This document shows positions 60,651 to 64,000 of a stretch of DNA of 64,000 nucleotides, piece after piece. Position 1 is the first letter of the stretch, and each line of letters starts with the position of its first letter. The DNA is from Roseivirga sp. BDSF3-8 (lineage in GTDB: Bacteria > Bacteroidota > Bacteroidia > Cytophagales > Cyclobacteriaceae), in NCBI RefSeq assembly GCF_041449215.1, contig NZ_JBGNFV010000001.1, positions 3,055,001 to 3,119,000 of the forward strand, given 5' to 3'. The position numbers and the translations under genes were made by a program. The notes beneath the pieces were generated by a model. That model searched no databases. It saw nothing but the letters and a program-made list of their open reading frames with translations, and was not told the DNA's origin.

Positions 60651-61631
60651 TTATTTGATAACCGGATGATTCTGTTCTGCATTTAATTTCTCTTCCGCTT
60701 CACACCGGTGTTTGATGACTTCCAGCAGCCGGTTTTGGAAATCCGAAAGTATCCACTCGCCCCAGAGCTTACCGTAAAAGTTGACCCTGGAGGTTAGTTT
60801 GTAGCCTGAGGTGAGGCGTAGTATGGTCTGGCCGTTTTCCTGCTTTTGCAGTTCGTAGGTGGCATTGGTAAAATGGAAGTAGTTGCCGTTCAGTACGTGC
60901 TGGTCAAGCACTTTAGGCCCGACGGTGGCGGGGTCTACGACAATAGCAAATGATACGCGCCTGTGGGGCTCCCAGTCCTGGATGGTTTCATTGAAGCGCA
61001 GACCGCCTTGAAATATACCGGTCCTTTGTCCGCCCGGCCTTTCGCCAGATAGGGTGGCTTCCACCGGCCGGGGTATGCCCAGGGAATGGAAGATGCCGGG
61101 CTGATATTCTGCTTCGGATATGGCTGGTACGCGGATGATCTTTTTCCAGATGGATTCGGGGGCAGAGGCGATGCTTATTTCACTGACTACGTGGTACTCG
61201 TGTGAGGGGGTGCTAATGAGCTCTTCAACCGGGGCGAGTAAAAAGGGCAGCAGGATTACGGTGAGGAGGGTGTTCTTTCTCTTCTGCCGATGGAGCTTAA
61301 TTAGTTTGTAAATCAATGCGCCTACGGTGGCCAGTATGAAGAAAGGGCCGCCCAGGATGAGCAGGCAGATGATGTCTTCTATACCCATGAGGTACATAGT
61401 GAGAAAGAAGGTGGCTATACAGAGCCAGGGCACAAATATGATATTCCGGTAGGACTTTATCTGCTCATCGTTGGCGAAGATGAGGGGAATGATGCCGAGA
61501 ATGGTGGGGATGAAGAAGAGGTAGGTAATGGAAGCAAGGGTGGCTTGCTGACCAAACACGAGCCTGGTTATTATTCCATAGGCTACCCCTATGGCTATGC
61601 CTGTGAGTAAAAGTGTGTATTTCTTTTTCAA
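60651..61631 (-). CDS. Membrane protein with C-terminal SRPBCC-like domain
   Basis: 326 residues. Four N-terminal helices (TLLLTGIAIGVAYGIITRLV, YLFFIPTILGIIPLIF, IFVPWLCIATFFLTMYLM, LLILGGPFFILATVGALI), then a soluble part YHVVSEISIASAPESIWKKI, which is the typical start of a SRPBCC (START/Bet v1) ligand-binding domain, ending WGEWILSDFQNRLLEVIKHR. A lipid- or ligand-handling role is possible. Monocistronic. Confidence 0.7.
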   Translation of the reverse strand: MKKKYTLLLTGIAIGVAYGIITRLVFGQQATLASITYLFFIPTILGIIPLIFANDEQIKSYRNIIFVPWLCIATFFLTMYLMGIEDIICLLILGGPFFILATVGALIYKLIKLHRQKRKNTLLTVILLPFLLAPVEELISTPSHEYHVVSEISIASAPESIWKKIIRVPAISEAEYQPGIFHSLGIPRPVEATLSGERPGGQRTGIFQGGLRFNETIQDWEPHRRVSFAIVVDPATVGPKVLDQHVLNGNYFHFTNATYELQKQENGQTILRLTSGYKLTSRVNFYGKLWGEWILSDFQNRLLEVIKHRCEAEEKLNAEQNHPVIK

Positions 61632-61714
61632 GGTGCTGCTGTAGTTGGTACAGTGGGTCGGCCCAGGGGTCCTGTGTATTTAGGAGTTTACTGCGATCGG
61701 GTTTCTGTGGTTAA

Positions 61715-62188
61715 TTAAGAAAGTTCTGGTTGTAGGCTTCTTTCTATTTCCCGGGCTTTATTCGTGGTTGTTTTTTCTATTATAAGGAAGTCTAAAAGTT
61801 CGTACTTCTTTTTCAATTGAATCTCATCGAATTCACGGGTGAAGAAGTTTCTTTTTTTATAGTCCAGTTTTACCAGTTCATGTACACTGTAGGTAGCGGT
61901 TTTGTGTGTCAGGAAAGTTGTGAGCCAATGTAGCTGTAGTTTCTCCTCATGCCATGTGATGTCGGTAAGGAAATTATCTGAGCGAATTAATAGTCTGAGA
62001 AGTGACCCTATGAATAAGCCTATTGAGGCTCCCAAATGAAATGGAAACCCAGGAATAAAGTAAGTGAGAAGGAAAATACACATCCAAAAAAAAGGGTATT
62101 TGAGGGTGTGCCAGATTATTTTTCTTTTATCCAAGTTGAGTACTTTGAAGGTCTCAGAAATATACCGGCACTGTTGTACCATCATCAT
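61715..62188 (-). CDS. Small two-helix membrane protein
   Basis: 157 residues. Helices FFWMCIFLLTYFIPGFPF and LGASIGLFIGSLLRLLI, then a soluble part EEKLQLHWLTTFLTHKTATY with the alternation of a PH-like domain. Not recognised. AT-rich relative to its neighbours. Confidence 0.5.
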   Translation of the reverse strand: MMMVQQCRYISETFKVLNLDKRKIIWHTLKYPFFWMCIFLLTYFIPGFPFHLGASIGLFIGSLLRLLIRSDNFLTDITWHEEKLQLHWLTTFLTHKTATYSVHELVKLDYKKRNFFTREFDEIQLKKKYELLDFLIIEKTTTNKAREIERSLQPELS

Positions 62189-62602
62189 TTCTCCAGGGTA
62201 AAAATGCAGAAAGTTGATGGTTTTTGAAAGGGGTAGTAGGTAGGGCTTATGTCTGAGCTATTCCTGCAGACGGTGGCTGAAAAGTAGATGAAGGGGGGGC
62301 TACATGCTGCCAGGCCGGGTACAACCCTGTGGAAATGATAAAACGATGCTTTCAGGAGGAGATTAACTTCGCGGCAGAAAGGGAATAGATGGTTGGTAAG
62401 TGGGATTGAAATAATTTAAGCTTAGCTAAAATTATAATTGTAGCTTATTGGCAGATCCAATCAATAAAGATTTCTTTAAGGACGGCTTTAACTAAATGTA
62501 TTTCCATTTTATATTAAAATAACCTCCTTAGGTTTCCGGAAGAAGAAATAATATAGAAAAGAGACCTTCCGACAAGGTCTTCCCTTCAAAAGTTTACCAA
62601 AG
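62189..62602. other. Gene-free gap with terminator on the minus strand
   Basis: No gene seen. AGACCTTCC / GGAAGGTCT-type stem at about 62,560-62,580 followed on the minus strand by TTTTC ends the SnoaL-like lipoprotein transcript. Confidence 0.6.
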
Positions 62603-63112
62603 TCACTCATCAATCCCATAAATAGTTGTGTGCATGCCGGCGATTTTCCATTGGCCGTCTACTTTTTCCATGAGGCGGGTTTCGCGCTTACGTCCGCGAA
62701 TTGAGTCCTGCTGCTGGTAGCTGACCCAGGCCCCGTCATCATATAGACGTACATCGATGTCATCAACCAAAGATGGGAGGGGTTCCGGTTCGGGGTGTGC
62801 CTCTATAAATTCCTTTACGAAGCGGCTGATCTCCTGCCATCCGATTGATTCGGAGTGGCTGTTGTCTGCAAAGTTGATATAGGTTTTGGATACGGCAGGG
62901 GAGTGAACCCAATACTCCTGCCAGGCTTGATAATCTCTCTGGAAAGCGGCCCTGGTTTCATTATTCAGGGTTTGGATAATGGCATCCTTTTCTTGCCGAA
63001 GGTCGGGTGCCGGGCTTATTATATCATGAGGTGCTTCTTTTTGATCATTGATGCATCCGGCTCCGCCGGTCAGCACACTGATAAGGATCAGGAGAAGGGC
63101 TGCATTCTTCAT
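62603..63112 (-). CDS. SnoaL/DUF4440-like lipoprotein
   Basis: 169 residues. Lipoprotein signal LLILISVLTGGAGC, then an NTF2-like fold: AFQRDYQAWQEYWVHSP, VKEFIEAHPEPEPLPS, DIDVRLYDDGAWVSY, RLMEKVDGQWKIAGMHTTIY, the pattern of DUF4440/SnoaL proteins. Likely periplasmic ligand-binding or unknown enzyme. Confidence 0.75.
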   Translation of the reverse strand: MKNAALLLILISVLTGGAGCINDQKEAPHDIISPAPDLRQEKDAIIQTLNNETRAAFQRDYQAWQEYWVHSPAVSKTYINFADNSHSESIGWQEISRFVKEFIEAHPEPEPLPSLVDDIDVRLYDDGAWVSYQQQDSIRGRKRETRLMEKVDGQWKIAGMHTTIYGIDE

Positions 63113-63414
63113 GTTTGCATTCGGTTTATTTTTCAGGAGATGTAGGCGCTCTTATTTTAAGGGCAGTCTCTTAAAATAACATATTTCTGACTTCAAAGTG
63201 GGGTAGAAAGGTGGCGTTTCTTATTTTAATACGTGGCCATTTGTCTTTCTATGGACGGTACAGACATTATCTCACCGAAAACGTTTGCAAAGTCCTTTTA
63301 CCCTGAAGATTTTTTTTAATTTTAGAGCAGAATGAACAACAGCCTGGGTAAAGCGGTCTCATAGTCGTGGCACCCGCCCATTTTTTGCTGACATAAATTG
63401 ACCTATCTTTTTAC

Positions 63415-64000
63415 ATGACCGAAGAGCTCAAGAAAATTGATAAGCTGCTGGTGGCGAACCGGGGCGAGATTGCCATCCGGATCCTTCGCGCAGCTTCCGA
63501 ACTCCGGATTAACACCGTTGCGATGTATACCTACGAGGACCGCTACAGTCTGCACCGCTATAAGGCGGATGAGGCTTACCAGATCGGTCGCGATGATGAC
63601 CCGCTAAAGCCTTACCTGGACATAGAGGAGATCATCAGTGTGGCCAAGCGGAACGGCATCGACGCGATACACCCGGGATACGGCTTTTTGTCTGAAAACA
63701 CCCGCTTTGCACAGCGCTGCCGTGAGGAAGGTATCGTATTCGTAGGGCCTGTACCGGAAGTGATGCAGCGCCTGGGCGATAAGGTAATGGCCAAGGAGGT
63801 GGCGATAGAGGCGAATGTGCCGGTGATAGAGGACAGCAAAGAGAAGCTGACTACTTATGAGATCGCACAGAAGGAGGCTAACCGGATAGGTTACCCGATC
63901 ATGATCAAGGCAGCCTCCGGCGGCGGCGGTCGTGGTATGCGTGTGGTAAAAAATGACCAGGAGCTTAAAAATGGCTACTCGGAAGCGCGTAAGGAGGCGG
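63415..64000 (+). CDS. pyc: Pyruvate carboxylase, N-terminal part (runs off the window)
   Basis: Open from the ATG at 63415 to the window end (195 codons). Biotin carboxylase domain: KLLVANRGEIAIRILRAASE, EDRYSLHRYKADEAYQIG (the form typical of pyruvate carboxylase rather than acetyl-CoA carboxylase), IHPGYGFLSEN, IKAASGGGGRGMRVV (glycine-rich ATP loop). Anaplerotic conversion of pyruvate to oxaloacetate. About 300 bp of AT-rich sequence precedes it, with no gene. Confidence 0.92.
   Translation, partial: MTEELKKIDKLLVANRGEIAIRILRAASELRINTVAMYTYEDRYSLHRYKADEAYQIGRDDDPLKPYLDIEEIISVAKRNGIDAIHPGYGFLSENTRFAQRCREEGIVFVGPVPEVMQRLGDKVMAKEVAIEANVPVIEDSKEKLTTYEIAQKEANRIGYPIMIKAASGGGGRGMRVVKNDQELKNGYSEARKEA

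Noticed and set aside
1-64000. tRNA, rRNA or tmRNA genes
   Set aside because: No cloverleaf with TTCGANTC-type arm or rRNA words noticed on either strand; a dedicated scan would be needed to exclude them.

Overview
The window looks like a chromosomal segment of a Bacteroidota bacterium, most likely order Cytophagales. This rests on a SusC/SusD pair followed by a third lipoprotein gene, a propeller-type sensor kinase with a LuxR-type regulator, pinensin-like (class I) lanthipeptide precursors with 'VKSFVT/IKSFVT' leaders, secreted polymorphic-toxin-like proteins with HELGH zincin domains, and a TTTG-N19-TATCTTAG promoter. I cannot name a genus.

Layout. 1-5.2 kb: end of nuoM, nuoN and a PurF-like amidotransferase. 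5.9-13.0 kb: a secreted zincin/FN3 toxin-like locus, frameshifted near 9.65 kb, followed by AT-rich displaced tips: an ART/TNT-like secreted protein, an orphan toxin C-terminus joined to an immunity-type gene, and another toxin fragment. 13.0-18.5 kb: a lipoprotein, two SDR dehydrogenases, a separate nuoL and a cytochrome c gene interrupted by an in-frame TGA. 18.7-21.0 kb: an orphan lanthipeptide precursor, a zinc-ribbon membrane protein and a Cys-rich lipoprotein. 21.5-25.2 kb: a tight five-gene operon with one GRDP-like protein and four paralogues, two of which carry Cys/Gly-rich tails; this is my best candidate for an undescribed system. 25.2-34.1 kb: a large secreted BNR-propeller protein, a small unlisted membrane peptide, crcB, a YoeB-type toxin between two paralogues of unknown family, a lipoprotein esterase and a second orphan lanthipeptide precursor. 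34.3-36.0 kb: a complete IS1182-family element with 30-bp perfect terminal repeats.

36.3-46.1 kb holds a two-component system followed by a SusC/SusD/lipoprotein outer-membrane uptake operon, which it may control. Then come a DUF1579-type protein, mscL, two three-member tandem paralogue families of small membrane proteins (47.4-49.4 and 52.4-54.1 kb), two small secreted Cys proteins, and a 2.3-kb gene-free zone (50.1-52.4 kb) made of several dispersed repeat families and 15-bp tandem arrays. 54.6-63.1 kb: an Abi-alpha-type putative phage-defence gene, an M20 amidohydrolase, DUF2237, DUF4846, a lactate-permease-family transporter and small membrane or lipoproteins, mostly on the minus strand. 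The window ends inside a pyruvate carboxylase gene.

Two large-scale signals stand out. The + strand changes from C-rich to G-rich somewhere around 20-31 kb, whatever the coding strand, as expected at a replication origin or a rearrangement boundary. At least five repeat families recur across 14-59 kb, with units that join one another in mosaics. All family assignments come from reading motifs; no search was run.
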